Assembly: GCF_004305975.1 (NCBI RefSeq)
Contig: NZ_BHZI01000019.1
Location: forward strand, 1-35,564
DNA length: 35,564 nucleotides
Direction: 5' to 3'
From: Streptomyces otsuchiensis
GTDB taxonomy: Bacteria > Actinomycetota > Actinomycetes > Streptomycetales > Streptomycetaceae
Within the stretch, counting starts at the first letter, position 1; the number at the start of each line of letters is the position of its first letter. The notes beneath the pieces were generated by a model. The model was not told the DNA's origin and searched no databases. It worked only from the letters and a program-made list of their open reading frames with translations. Of the stretch, positions 1 through 7,071 are shown in pieces. A program made the position numbers and the translations under genes.

Positions 1-727
1 GGTGTGCGCCGTCGGGGCGACGTGGCCCGGGCGGCGGCGCCCGGCGCATGCGGCCCGGTAGGGCCTTCCGGCCGCTGTGACGACCGGGCGCGGGGGACGA
101 GGAGGACACCGGCCGTTCCGTGACGCGGACCGTTCACGACGATCGCGCCGCGCACGGTCCGGTTCGTCCGGTCGATCCGGTGCGGATGGCACGCACCGGT
201 TCCCCGACGCCCACTCGGACGGCGGCGTCCCGGGCCCGTCGAACCCGGTGATCTCCGGCGCACGGCACACAATGGCAGATGGCGGACAAGGCGCGCGTCG
301 CGATTCCGCCCGCTCACTCGAACGAAGTACGTCGCGCGCGGCCGGTGTACGCCCGCGGCTCCCGGGCGCGGACCACCGCAGGCGCAGCCGCCCGGAGCTA
401 CGGGCCGGCCGGACACTGCCGGAGTCGCACCGTGGCGGCCGGAGCCCTGTCCCTCTTTCGAGGGAACTCCTGGCCGCGGCCCGGACAGGTTCCGCCCGGG
501 TCGCCATGCTGGAGGCCGCTGTCGACGCAGGGGGCTGAGGACCCGTCGGGGCAGGCGAGCCGGGTGCCGCGGGGGAACGGGACCGGCCGCGGCCGAGGAC
601 CGGCGGTGCGAGCGATGCCGTTGGTCGCGGCCGGGGTGGGTGGCGTGGCGCCCTCGCCCGCTCTCGTCCCTCTGTCCCCGCCCGTCAAGGCGATCGCCCC
701 TGGACCGAGTTGGAGCCCTCAAGTCAT
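1..727. other. Region without a convincing gene
   Basis: I find no protein-like reading frame here. The open frames translate to Arg/Gly/Pro/Ser-rich low-complexity strings without any family signature and usually lack a ribosome site. What can be seen are two closely spaced GC hairpins at the left edge (27-44 and 50-75), perhaps terminating a gene outside the window. There is also a triple TCCGGT repeat with 9-base period at 158-181 and a short CCCTC/GAGGG hairpin at 451-464. The promoter of the acyltransferase that starts at 728 should lie in the right part, but I cannot point to a convincing -35/-10 pair. Confidence 0.55.
27..75. terminator. Two adjacent GC hairpins (possible terminator of an upstream gene)
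   Basis: CCGGGCG (27-33) pairs with CGCCCGG (38-44) around a GCGG tetraloop. Directly after it, GCGGCC (50-55) pairs with GGCCGC (70-75). There is no T-tract, which is common for actinobacterial terminators. The gene they would terminate lies outside the window, so the role is inferred. Confidence 0.3.
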
Positions 728-2107
728 ATGGCTGATTCCCCGCAGACCGACCTGCCCGCTCCGTCCGACCGGCCCGCACGGCCCGCACGGCCCGCTCCGT
801 CCGACCGCCCCGGTCAGACGGTTCCTCCGCCCCGCCACCCCACGCACTCGGTCGACCGGGCGTTCCTCAAGCTGGAGCGCCGGCGACCCGGCGTCCGCTG
901 GGACGCGGGCGGCGTCGCGTACCTCAGTGGTCCGCCCCCGGCCCTGGCAGACCTTCGCGCGTATGTGGGCTTCCGCCTCGGCACGTTGCCCCTGCACACG
1001 AGCCGGGTGGCGGGCGGCCGGCGGTCCCGGTGGCAGCCGGACGTGGACTTCGCCGTCGACCGGCATGTGCACGAGGTGGTCGCCGACGGCCCCGCCGCCT
1101 GGGACTCCGCCCTCCACACCGCGCTCAACGCTCCGTTCGCCCCCGGCGCCTACTGGGGCGTCTGGCTGATCCACGGCCACGAACCCGACGCGTACGCCGT
1201 CTGCTATCGCTTCCACCACGCCTGCCAGGATGGCGCCGCCGCCGCCATGACCTTCCGGGCCCTGCTGGGCGAGGGGGAGCCGTCGGCGCGTCCGGTACCG
1301 GGCCGGAGCCGTCCTTCGGGGGTGCCCCTGCGCGTGGGCGTGGCCCTCGGGCTGGCGACGAAGTTCGTGGCCGGCGCCCTCACCGGCCGCGGTCACCGTC
1401 CGGACGCCGTCTTCACCCCTTCCGGGGAGCGGCGGCTGTGGCGGGGCCGCGTACCGGTGAGCACCCTCCGCCGGATCGGCGCCGCGCGAGGGGGCTCGAA
1501 CCACGATGTCCACCTGGCCGCACTCGCCGGGGCGCTGTCGGTCTGGTCGGCCCACGCCGGCGTGCCGCTCCCGCGGGTGACGGCGGTGCTGCCGGTCGAC
1601 GCGCGCCGCGCCGACGAGGAGCAGACCTGGGGGAACCGCTGCTTCGCCCTGCCGCTGGATCTCCCCGTGCGCACCACGGGTTCGGCAGACCCGGACGCTC
1701 CCCGCGCCGGGGAGGCGGCTCTGCGGCGGCTGGACGACGTCATGGCGACGACCCGGAAGCTGCGGGGGGAGACCTGGCGGCGGGCCCTTCAGGATCTGGT
1801 CCGCTTCATGCCGGACCGCCCCACGGCGTGGTACCTGCGAAGGGTGCTCTCCCCACGCGTCACCAACGTCATGACCACCTCCATGCCGCTCGCCGACAAA
1901 GGGAGCCTGGGGGAGACGCAGGTGACGGGGACCGCTCTGGTGCCGCTGCTCCTGCCAGGGCATCTCTTCGCGGTGGGGCTGTCGTTCTTCGGCGACTGGG
2001 CCGAGGTGTCCTTCGTCGCCGACCGCGCTCTACCGCTGGGGGAGCGGCTGCCGGAGCTGTGGGAACAGGCCGTGGGCGAACTGGAGGAGAACTCAAGACC
2101 GGTGTGA
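728..2107 (+). CDS. WS/DGAT-like O-acyltransferase
   Basis: Probable acyl-CoA-dependent acyltransferase of the wax ester synthase/diacylglycerol acyltransferase superfamily (related to CoA-dependent condensation folds). It would esterify a fatty alcohol, diacylglycerol or other hydroxyl acceptor. The key evidence is H163-H164-x3-D168-G169, the catalytic HHxxxDG motif, inside YRFHHACQDG, followed by the usual C-terminal half with an NxxTT-like stretch (NVMTTSMPL). At 459 aa it matches the family length of roughly 450-500. ATG 728 is preferred over TTG 710 because GGAG (712-715) precedes it, although the spacing of 12 is long. The first 40 residues are a Pro/Arg/Ser-rich tail built from a duplicated DNA segment and replace the usual N-terminal PLSPLDxxFL-type start. 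The acyl acceptor cannot be read from sequence. Confidence 0.8.
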   Translation: MADSPQTDLPAPSDRPARPARPAPSDRPGQTVPPPRHPTHSVDRAFLKLERRRPGVRWDAGGVAYLSGPPPALADLRAYVGFRLGTLPLHTSRVAGGRRSRWQPDVDFAVDRHVHEVVADGPAAWDSALHTALNAPFAPGAYWGVWLIHGHEPDAYAVCYRFHHACQDGAAAAMTFRALLGEGEPSARPVPGRSRPSGVPLRVGVALGLATKFVAGALTGRGHRPDAVFTPSGERRLWRGRVPVSTLRRIGAARGGSNHDVHLAALAGALSVWSAHAGVPLPRVTAVLPVDARRADEEQTWGNRCFALPLDLPVRTTGSADPDAPRAGEAALRRLDDVMATTRKLRGETWRRALQDLVRFMPDRPTAWYLRRVLSPRVTNVMTTSMPLADKGSLGETQVTGTALVPLLLPGHLFAVGLSFFGDWAEVSFVADRALPLGERLPELWEQAVGELEENSRPV

Positions 2108-2168
2108 GCCGCGCAAGGGGGCCCCGCGGGCCCGCACGGAACGAGGCGCCGGATCGCCCGGCCCCGGG

Positions 2169-2212
2169 CACGGCCGGGTACGGGCCACGGCCGGGTACGG
2201 GCCACGGCCGGG
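2169..2212. repeat. 17-bp tandem repeat, about 2.6 copies
   Basis: The unit CACGGCCGGGTACGGGC occupies 2169-2185 and 2186-2202, followed by a partial third copy to 2212. It lies in the 155-base gap between the acyltransferase and the ABC ATPase gene, 50 bases before the TTG start. The copies are identical, suggesting recent slippage. Each unit contains GGCC/GGTACG symmetry, so a regulatory role is possible but unsupported. Confidence 0.8.
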
Positions 2213-2262
2213 CGGGGCGGGAGCGCACCCGTTCAGGAACACCCATACGACGGAGCGAAGCG

Positions 2263-2877
2263 TTGGACGTCGAAGATGTGCACCACTCCTACCGGCAGCA
2301 CACCGTGCTGCGAGGCGTCGACCTTCGGCTGCGGCCCGGCACCCTCGCCGGGATCGTCGGCGAGAACGGCGCGGGGAAGACGACCCTGCTGAAGATCCTC
2401 TCGGGCGAACTCAGGCCGGACCGCGGCTCGGTGCTCCACCACGGCAGGTTCGGATACTGCCCCCAGTCCGTGGTCCTGGACGACTCCTTCACCGTCCGCC
2501 AGCATCTCGAACTCTTCAAGAACGCCTTCGGCCTCGCGGACCTGGGGCGGGGTGAGGAAGTGATGGAGGCCCTGGCCTTCACCGAGTACCTCGACCAGCG
2601 TGCGGGCCTGCTCAGCGGGGGCTCCCGGCAGAAGCTCAACCTGACCCTGGCGCTCATGCACGATCCGGATGTCCTCCTGCTGGACGAGCCCTACCAGGGC
2701 TTCGACTGGGAGACCTACCTGCGCTTCTGGGAGCTGGCGACGAGGTTGCGCGACGCCGGGCGTTCGATCCTGGTCGTCTCGCACCTGGCGTACGACATCG
2801 ACCGGCTGGACCTGCTCTGGCGCCTGGAGAGCGGGCGACTCCACCTCCAGGAACGACGTACGGAGGCCGCGTCATGA
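2263..2877 (+). CDS. ABC transporter ATP-binding protein (ABC-2 type)
   Basis: Cytoplasmic ATPase that would drive the permease encoded next. All nucleotide-binding motifs are present: Walker A GENGAGKT (33-40), Q-loop Gln68 (YCPQ), signature LSGGSRQ (117-123), Walker B LLLDEP (138-143) and H-loop His174. The D-loop reads QGFD instead of the usual SALD. The protein is 204 aa, a minimal nucleotide-binding domain. TTG 2263 is chosen because GGAG (2252-2255) lies 7 bases upstream and the ABC domain begins immediately; the open frame continues far upstream only as a shadow of the acyltransferase. The stop overlaps the permease start by four bases (ATGA), showing translational coupling. The export substrate is unknown; a lipid made by the neighbouring acyltransferase is only a guess. 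Confidence 0.88.
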   Translation: MDVEDVHHSYRQHTVLRGVDLRLRPGTLAGIVGENGAGKTTLLKILSGELRPDRGSVLHHGRFGYCPQSVVLDDSFTVRQHLELFKNAFGLADLGRGEEVMEALAFTEYLDQRAGLLSGGSRQKLNLTLALMHDPDVLLLDEPYQGFDWETYLRFWELATRLRDAGRSILVVSHLAYDIDRLDLLWRLESGRLHLQERRTEAAS

Positions 2878-3749
2878 GGCGGCACTGGTCCCTGTTCACC
2901 ACGGCCTCCCGGTACGCGCTGATCGGGCACGCCCGCAACCGGTTCGCGATGCTGCTGGTGGTCGTGTACATCCCCGTCTGGATCGCCCTCGCCTATCTGA
3001 CCATTCCCGATCAGCCGGCCCCGTTCCGGCTCCGGGCCACCGGCGAGGTCCTGTCCCCGCCCGGCAACCACCTCACCCAGATCACCGGCGCGCTGAACGC
3101 GGTCACCCTGATCGCCGGGTTCATGATGTTCGCGGCCACCTTCACGGGGGGCCGGTTCGACCGCCGCCTCGCGATGGCGGGCTACCCCCGGTACCACCTC
3201 GTCCTCGCCAAGCTTTCGGCGCTCACCCTGGTCTGTGTTGCCGTCGCGACGTACGCGACGGTCGCGGTCGGCTTCGGCTGGCCGCCGCGACAGCCCCTCC
3301 TGCTGGCCGCCGCGTTGTTCTGCGCCGCTCTGACCTACGGCGCACTCGGTGTCGTCTTCGGGTCGGTGCTCCGCCGGGAGGTCGAGGGCATGTTCGCCAT
3401 CCTGATGATCAGCATCCTCGACGTCGCCCTGCAGAACCCTCTCTCCAGCTCCGGGTCGGACAGCGCCGTCGTGCAGTTCCTGCCGACGTACGGGGCCGTG
3501 CAGGCCGGCATGTCCGCGGCCTTCTCCGACTCGCCGGACGTGCGGGGGCTGGTGATCCAGTGCCTCTGGCTCGCCGGCGCCTCGGCGGCCGCGTTCCTGG
3601 TCTTCCGTCGGCGCACCCGGAACGCGCTCGCACCGCGGCAGAAGCCGTGGCTTCCGGCTCCCGGCCGACGTGGGACGGCTGAGAAGCCCCGGGCACCGCT
3701 GCCCCCGGCGGAGTCCGGCGCGTCCGCGGAAGCGCACGGGCCCACCTGA
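2874..3749 (+). CDS. ABC-2 type transporter permease
   Basis: Integral membrane partner of the preceding ATPase. The 291-aa protein shows about six hydrophobic segments, near residues 24-44, 71-92, 110-132, 136-156, 163-178 and 226-246, matching the ABC-2 permease topology. A basic/Pro/Ala-rich cytoplasmic tail follows from about residue 247. The start ATG at 2874 overlaps the ATPase stop by four bases. No specific substrate family is recognisable. Because the system has no periplasmic-type binding protein, an export role is more likely than import. Confidence 0.82.
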   Translation: MRRHWSLFTTASRYALIGHARNRFAMLLVVVYIPVWIALAYLTIPDQPAPFRLRATGEVLSPPGNHLTQITGALNAVTLIAGFMMFAATFTGGRFDRRLAMAGYPRYHLVLAKLSALTLVCVAVATYATVAVGFGWPPRQPLLLAAALFCAALTYGALGVVFGSVLRREVEGMFAILMISILDVALQNPLSSSGSDSAVVQFLPTYGAVQAGMSAAFSDSPDVRGLVIQCLWLAGASAAAFLVFRRRTRNALAPRQKPWLPAPGRRGTAEKPRAPLPPAESGASAEAHGPT

Positions 3750-3776
3750 CCGCCGGGCCGGCCGTGGGCCCGGGAC

Positions 3777-3803
3777 CTCGGCTCATCGCGCGGACCGGCC
3801 GAG
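3777..3803. terminator. Weak hairpin after the ABC permease
   Basis: CTCGGC (3777-3782) can pair with GCCGAG (3798-3803) around a 15-base loop, 27 bases after the permease stop. It could end the ABC transcript, but the loop is long and there is no T-tract. Nothing else is visible in the 184-base gap to the next gene except its ribosome site. Confidence 0.3.
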
Positions 3804-3933
3804 CGCCGTGCGTGCCACCGGGCGCTTCCGACGGCGGACCCGTGACCTGGAAGGGGAGTGATCGTTCTGTAGCCGTCGGGCGCCGACGCCGTGCCCTGAT
3901 CGCCATCCCTTCCCGTGCAAGGAGCACTGCCCC

Positions 3934-4455
3934 ATGACTGTCTCGCGTACCGTCCAGCGCGCTGTCCTCACCGCGGCCCTGCTGTCCGTCTCCGTGACGG
4001 CCGCCCCCTCCGGCGCGCAGGCGGCCTCGCTGCCCCCCGCGTGCCAGGAGGCGCTGCTCGAAACCCTCGACAAGTTCCCCGTCGCGGACTTCACGGTCCC
4101 CGACAGGGCCAGGAACACCCTGCTGGGCGAGGTCCTCGGGCTGAGCGAGGCCGACCAGGAGGCGTTCACCGAGGTGGCGTGCGCGGCCTGGAACACCTGG
4201 GCGACCCAGAACGGCCAGGCCGTCGCCACGGACCTGGACACCCGCTACCGGAACGCCGCCGGGCCCGTGTGCAACAAGTTCGCCAGGTCCTCGTTGGCGA
4301 CGATCAAGAAGCACGCCCCGAACGTACCCGCCGAGACCCGTGAGCTGGAGGCGGTGGCCAAGAAGGTCTGGATCAGCTCCATGGAGAGGCTGGCGGTGGA
4401 GGCCACCAACGCCGATTGCCGCACGGCCTACAACGCGGTGAAGGCCGGCTGGTAG
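3934..4455 (+). CDS. Small secreted four-cysteine protein, unknown function
   Basis: I do not recognise a family. The 173-aa product begins with a Sec-type signal peptide: Arg-containing n-region, hydrophobic core around residues 10-23, and AQA at 28-30 giving a probable cut before Ala31. The mature part is predicted mostly helical, charged, and carries exactly four cysteines (Cys37 and one each in EVACAA, GPVCNK and NADCRT), so two disulfides outside the cell are plausible. AAGGAG at 3919-3924, nine bases before ATG 3934, supports the start. It stands alone: 184 bases separate it from the ABC genes and a strong hairpin follows at once. Confidence 0.75.
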   Translation: MTVSRTVQRAVLTAALLSVSVTAAPSGAQAASLPPACQEALLETLDKFPVADFTVPDRARNTLLGEVLGLSEADQEAFTEVACAAWNTWATQNGQAVATDLDTRYRNAAGPVCNKFARSSLATIKKHAPNVPAETRELEAVAKKVWISSMERLAVEATNADCRTAYNAVKAGW

Positions 4456-4478
4456 CAGACGGGCCGGCGGACGGTCGG

Positions 4479-4520
4479 CGCCGGCGTAGGCGCTCCGCCG
4501 AACGGACGCCTACGCCGGCG
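4479..4520 (+). terminator. Strong factor-independent terminator-like hairpin
   Basis: A perfect 14-bp stem pairs 4479-4492 (CGCCGGCGTAGGCG) with 4507-4520. It is extended inside by TCCG (4494-4497) with CGGA (4503-4506) after a single bulged C, leaving a 5-base loop. It starts 23 bases after the stop of the secreted protein gene. As usual in streptomycetes there is no clear T-run. It insulates the secreted-protein gene from the antitoxin-like gene. Confidence 0.75.
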
Positions 4521-4557
4521 TGTGAGGCCCGAGGTGCCGGGTGGCCGGCATCGAGCC

Positions 4558-4587
4558 GTGTCGGACACCCGGTCGGTACCATCAGCT
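4558..4587 (+). promoter_or_regulatory. Putative autoregulated leaderless promoter of the RHH gene
   Basis: GTGTC-G-GACAC (4558-4568) is a perfect 11-base dyad. TACCAT at 4577-4582 fits a -10 box and ends five bases before ATG 4588, so transcription would begin at or next to the start codon. No Shine-Dalgarno sequence is present, which agrees with leaderless translation. The dyad lies where the -35/-10 spacer would be, and GACAC recurs twice just inside the gene. Ribbon-helix-helix antitoxins typically repress their own promoter through short dyads; the assignment here is inferred. Confidence 0.4.
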
Positions 4588-4782
4588 ATGGCCATGACAC
4601 TCCGACACCCCGATGACCTTGACGCCAAGCTCACCGAGCGTGCACGTCGTGAGCGTCGCAGCAAGCAGGAACTCGCCATCGAGGCGATCCGCGAGGCCCA
4701 GAACCGGGCCGAGCCGAAGGTCGACGACGTCCTCGCCGAGCTCATGGACAGCGATGCGGAGATCCTGGACTACCTGAAGTGA
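4588..4782 (+). CDS. Ribbon-helix-helix (CopG/Arc-type) antitoxin-like protein
   Basis: A 64-aa protein with an N-terminal ribbon-helix-helix DNA-binding region: a short beta strand (MTLRHPDDL), helix A (DAKLTERARRERRS) and helix B (KQELAIEAIREAQNR). An acidic tail ending in DAEILDYLK would bind and neutralise a toxin. Small RHH proteins of this shape in actinobacteria usually precede a Fic/Doc or similar toxin. ATG 4588 or 4594 could be the start; neither has a ribosome site, and a possible -10 box suggests a leaderless message. The stop overlaps a tiny GTG frame (4779) that does not encode an intact toxin, so this looks like an orphan antitoxin or solitary regulator. Confidence 0.7.
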   Translation: MAMTLRHPDDLDAKLTERARRERRSKQELAIEAIREAQNRAEPKVDDVLAELMDSDAEILDYLK

Positions 4783-4883
4783 CCGACGTGCTCCGCATCC
4801 AGATCGTCGAGTGCGTTGCCCAGGGCACCGTCGACGTTGCGGCCATCGCCAAGCGGCTGTCGGTCTGGTTCCCCGTTTCCTGA
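4779..4883 (+). pseudogene. 34-codon remnant in the toxin position
   Basis: GTGA at 4779-4782 overlaps the antitoxin stop exactly as a coupled toxin start would, but the frame closes after 34 codons. The first codons (VTDV) could be the leftover 5' end of a toxin. The rest (residues 15-28, GTVDVAAIAKRLSV) resembles part of an AraC-type helix-turn-helix rather than a toxin. I read it tentatively as a deletion junction joining two gene fragments. It could also be a real micropeptide or not be translated. No downstream frame up to 5065 restores a toxin. Confidence 0.35.
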
Positions 4884-5028
4884 CGTGCGAGGCCCCGCCG
4901 TGCCCGCGGCTGAGCCGTTCCTCGCCATGGAGGCCGGGCCCGATCAGCCGGAGTCACCACGGCCGGGGAGTAGTGCCCGGCCACCGGGGCGTGCGGCCCG
5001 CGGTGACCGGGCTGGAGCGTCGCCCCTC

Positions 5029-5046
5029 GGTGGGAGCCACCGGTGG
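5029..5046. terminator. Short dyad before the convergent monooxygenase end
   Basis: GGTGG (5029-5033) pairs with CCACC (5037-5041) around GAG. The same CCACC also forms the perfect palindrome CCACCGGTGG (5037-5046). It lies 20 bases past the monooxygenase stop (minus strand), in the convergent gap with the antitoxin remnant, and may serve as a weak bidirectional terminator. Confidence 0.35.
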
Positions 5047-5065
5047 GCCCGGCCCCGTGGTCGGG

Positions 5066-6874
5066 TCAGGGGTGTGGGGCCGTCCTGGTGTGGAGGATCT
5101 CGCTCATGGACTCCTTCCGCCAGCGGCTGAGGAGTTGGTGGAAGGCGACGGCTCCGTGGGGGTAGGAGGCCGGTCCGTTGGGGCGGCCGCGTCCCTCGCG
5201 GTTGTAGTAGCCGGGGGTGCACTCGGCGTGGAACCACTCGTGGTCGGGGGCACCGTCGGCCAGGACGGCGAGCCAGGTGTCCTCGGACGCGCGGGGCGGT
5301 TCGATGAGCGCGTCCTCGGTCTCGGCGGCGGCGATGAGGGCGGCGGCGTGGAGGGCCTGCTCGTCGAGGATGTGGGCGAAGTTGACGCTGTTGGCGTTGT
5401 GGAGGGAGCCCATCTGGATCAGGTTGGGAAATCCGTTGCTGGTGAAGCCGTGGAGCGTGCGCGGTCCTCGCTGTGCCCAGGTGTGCAGCAGTTGGACGCC
5501 GTTCCGGCCGTGGACGGGCAGTTTCCCGGAGTGGATTCCGGAGGCGCCCACGTTGAAGCCGGTGGCGAAGATCAGGCAGTCGAGTTCGTAGGTGGTGTCG
5601 CCGACGACGACGCCGCGTTCGGTGACGCGTTCGATGCCGTGGGTGTCGGCGGTGTCGACCAGGGTGATGTTGTCCCGGTTGAACGCGGGATAGTAGAGGT
5701 CGGAGAAGGTGGGGCGTTTGCAGGCGTAGCGGTACCAGGGCTTGAGCTTCTCGGCGGTCTCCGCGTCGGTGACGGTTTCCTCGACGCGGGCGCGGAGCTC
5801 GTTCATCTTGGCGGCGTCGGCGGCCTCGTAGGCGGCTTCGAAGGCCCGGGGGTCGCCTTCGTCGCGGCGGAAGCTCGGCAGAAGCTTCTCCAGCAGGCCC
5901 GCGGACGCGGTCCAGGCGTCCGCCACGAGATCCCGCTCCTCGGGTTCGCCGGAGACGATGCGGAGGTAGTTCTCCCGCCGCCGGTGCGCCCACCCCTCGC
6001 GCTCGGCGCCGACGTCCTCCGCGGTGGTCCGGCGGTTGGCGCGGACGTCCACGGTGGAGGGTGTGCGCTGGAAGACGTAGAGGTGGGCGGCGCTCTCGGC
6101 CAGCATCGGGACGGCCTGGATGCCGGTGGCGCCGGTGCCGACGATGCCCACCCGCTTGTCGGCGAGGTTGGTCAGCCCGCCTTCGGGGGTGCCGCCGGTG
6201 TAGGCGTAGTCCCAGCGTGAGGTGTGGAACGTGTGGCCCGCGAACTCCTCGATGCCGGGGATGCCGGGGAGTTTCGGGTCGGTGAGGGTGCCGGTGGCGT
6301 TGATGACGTAGGTGGCACGGAAGGTGTCTCCGCGGTCGGTGGCCACCACCCAGGTCTCGGAGCCCTCGTCCCAGGTCAGGGTGGTGACTCCGGTGGAGAA
6401 CAGCGCGTCGGTGTAGAGGTCGAAGCGGTTCGCGACGCGCACCGCGTGGCGGCGGATCTCGTCTCCGGGCGCGTACTTCCACTCGGGTATGTAGCCGGTC
6501 TCGTCGAGCATCGGCAGGTAGACGTGCGACTCGATGTCGCAGTGGACGCCCGGGTACCGGTTCCAGTACCAGGTACCTCCGAAGTCGCCGCCCTTCTCGA
6601 CGATCCGGACGTTCTCCACGCCCTGTCGCCGCAGGTGTGCCCCGGCGAGGATGCCGCCGAATCCGCCACCGATCACGGCGACGTCGACGCTGTCGTGGAG
6701 GGTGCCGCGTTCGGTGGGTTCTGTGTACGGGTCGGCGGCGTAGTAGCCGAACTCGGCGTCCGTGTCGCGGTACTGGCCGGCTCCGTCGCTTCGCACGCGC
6801 CGCTCGCGTTCGAAGCGGTATCGCTGCCTCAGTGCGGCCAGCTCGTGGGGAGCGGTCGCGTGAGGGGTCGTCAT
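5066..6874 (-). CDS. Type I Baeyer-Villiger monooxygenase (FAD/NADPH)
   Basis: Flavoprotein expected to insert oxygen next to a ketone, giving esters or lactones from cyclic or long-chain ketones with NADPH and O2. Both Rossmann motifs are present, GGGFGG (69-74) for FAD and GTGATG (246-251) for NADPH. Between them is the family fingerprint FxGxxxHxxxWD (F211, G213, H217, W221, D222), together with GGTWYWNRYPG from residue 99. At 602 aa, with a long N-terminal arm (LRQRYRFERERR...), it resembles the cyclopentadecanone-type BVMO group more than the roughly 540-aa ones, so large or bulky ketones are plausible. ATG 6874 is chosen; ATG 6889 would add five residues. It diverges from a lactonase-like gene across a perfect dyad, suggesting shared control by the nearby TetR. 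Confidence 0.9.
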   Translation of the reverse strand: MTTPHATAPHELAALRQRYRFERERRVRSDGAGQYRDTDAEFGYYAADPYTEPTERGTLHDSVDVAVIGGGFGGILAGAHLRRQGVENVRIVEKGGDFGGTWYWNRYPGVHCDIESHVYLPMLDETGYIPEWKYAPGDEIRRHAVRVANRFDLYTDALFSTGVTTLTWDEGSETWVVATDRGDTFRATYVINATGTLTDPKLPGIPGIEEFAGHTFHTSRWDYAYTGGTPEGGLTNLADKRVGIVGTGATGIQAVPMLAESAAHLYVFQRTPSTVDVRANRRTTAEDVGAEREGWAHRRRENYLRIVSGEPEERDLVADAWTASAGLLEKLLPSFRRDEGDPRAFEAAYEAADAAKMNELRARVEETVTDAETAEKLKPWYRYACKRPTFSDLYYPAFNRDNITLVDTADTHGIERVTERGVVVGDTTYELDCLIFATGFNVGASGIHSGKLPVHGRNGVQLLHTWAQRGPRTLHGFTSNGFPNLIQMGSLHNANSVNFAHILDEQALHAAALIAAAETEDALIEPPRASEDTWLAVLADGAPDHEWFHAECTPGYYNREGRGRPNGPASYPHGAVAFHQLLSRWRKESMSEILHTRTAPHP

Positions 6875-6936
6875 GTGGGCCCCAATCATGGCTGGTTGGG
6901 CCGCCTCGGGTGAGCGGCCATCCGCTACGGTAACAA

Positions 6937-6960
6937 CTACCGGACAACAGTGTCCGGTAG
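6937..6960. promoter_or_regulatory. Perfect 10+10 operator-like dyad
   Basis: CTACCGGACA (6937-6946), spacer ACAG, TGTCCGGTAG (6951-6960). The arms are exact inverse complements. The dyad lies 63 bases upstream of the monooxygenase start (minus) and 112 bases upstream of the lactonase-like start (plus), in a patch with lower GC than its surroundings. A related half-element CTACGGTA sits at 6925-6932. Size and symmetry fit a TetR-family operator, and a TetR gene lies at the far side of the lactonase gene. Which regulator binds is inferred. Confidence 0.65.
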
Positions 6961-7071
6961 AAGGTGGGTGCGCCGCGACATCGGGCCGTGCGGAGTCCGC
7001 GCCATGGAACGGACTCGCTCTCCTCCCGGTACACGGCGCCCCGCACACCGCGGACAGGAAGAGGGATTCCC

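Noticed and set aside
398-688. 96-codon minus-strand ORF upstream of the acyltransferase
   Set aside because: Pro/Arg/Gly-rich, no motif, no ribosome site, and the opposite strand is equally open; not protein-like.
2169-2212. CRISPR-like or iteron array
   Set aside because: The 17-base copies are directly adjacent with no spacers and fewer than three copies, so it is a simple tandem duplication.
4811-6220. 469-codon plus-strand ORF over the antitoxin remnant and the monooxygenase 3' half
   Set aside because: Gly/Val-rich antisense translation; its first part does not restore a toxin domain after the antitoxin gene.
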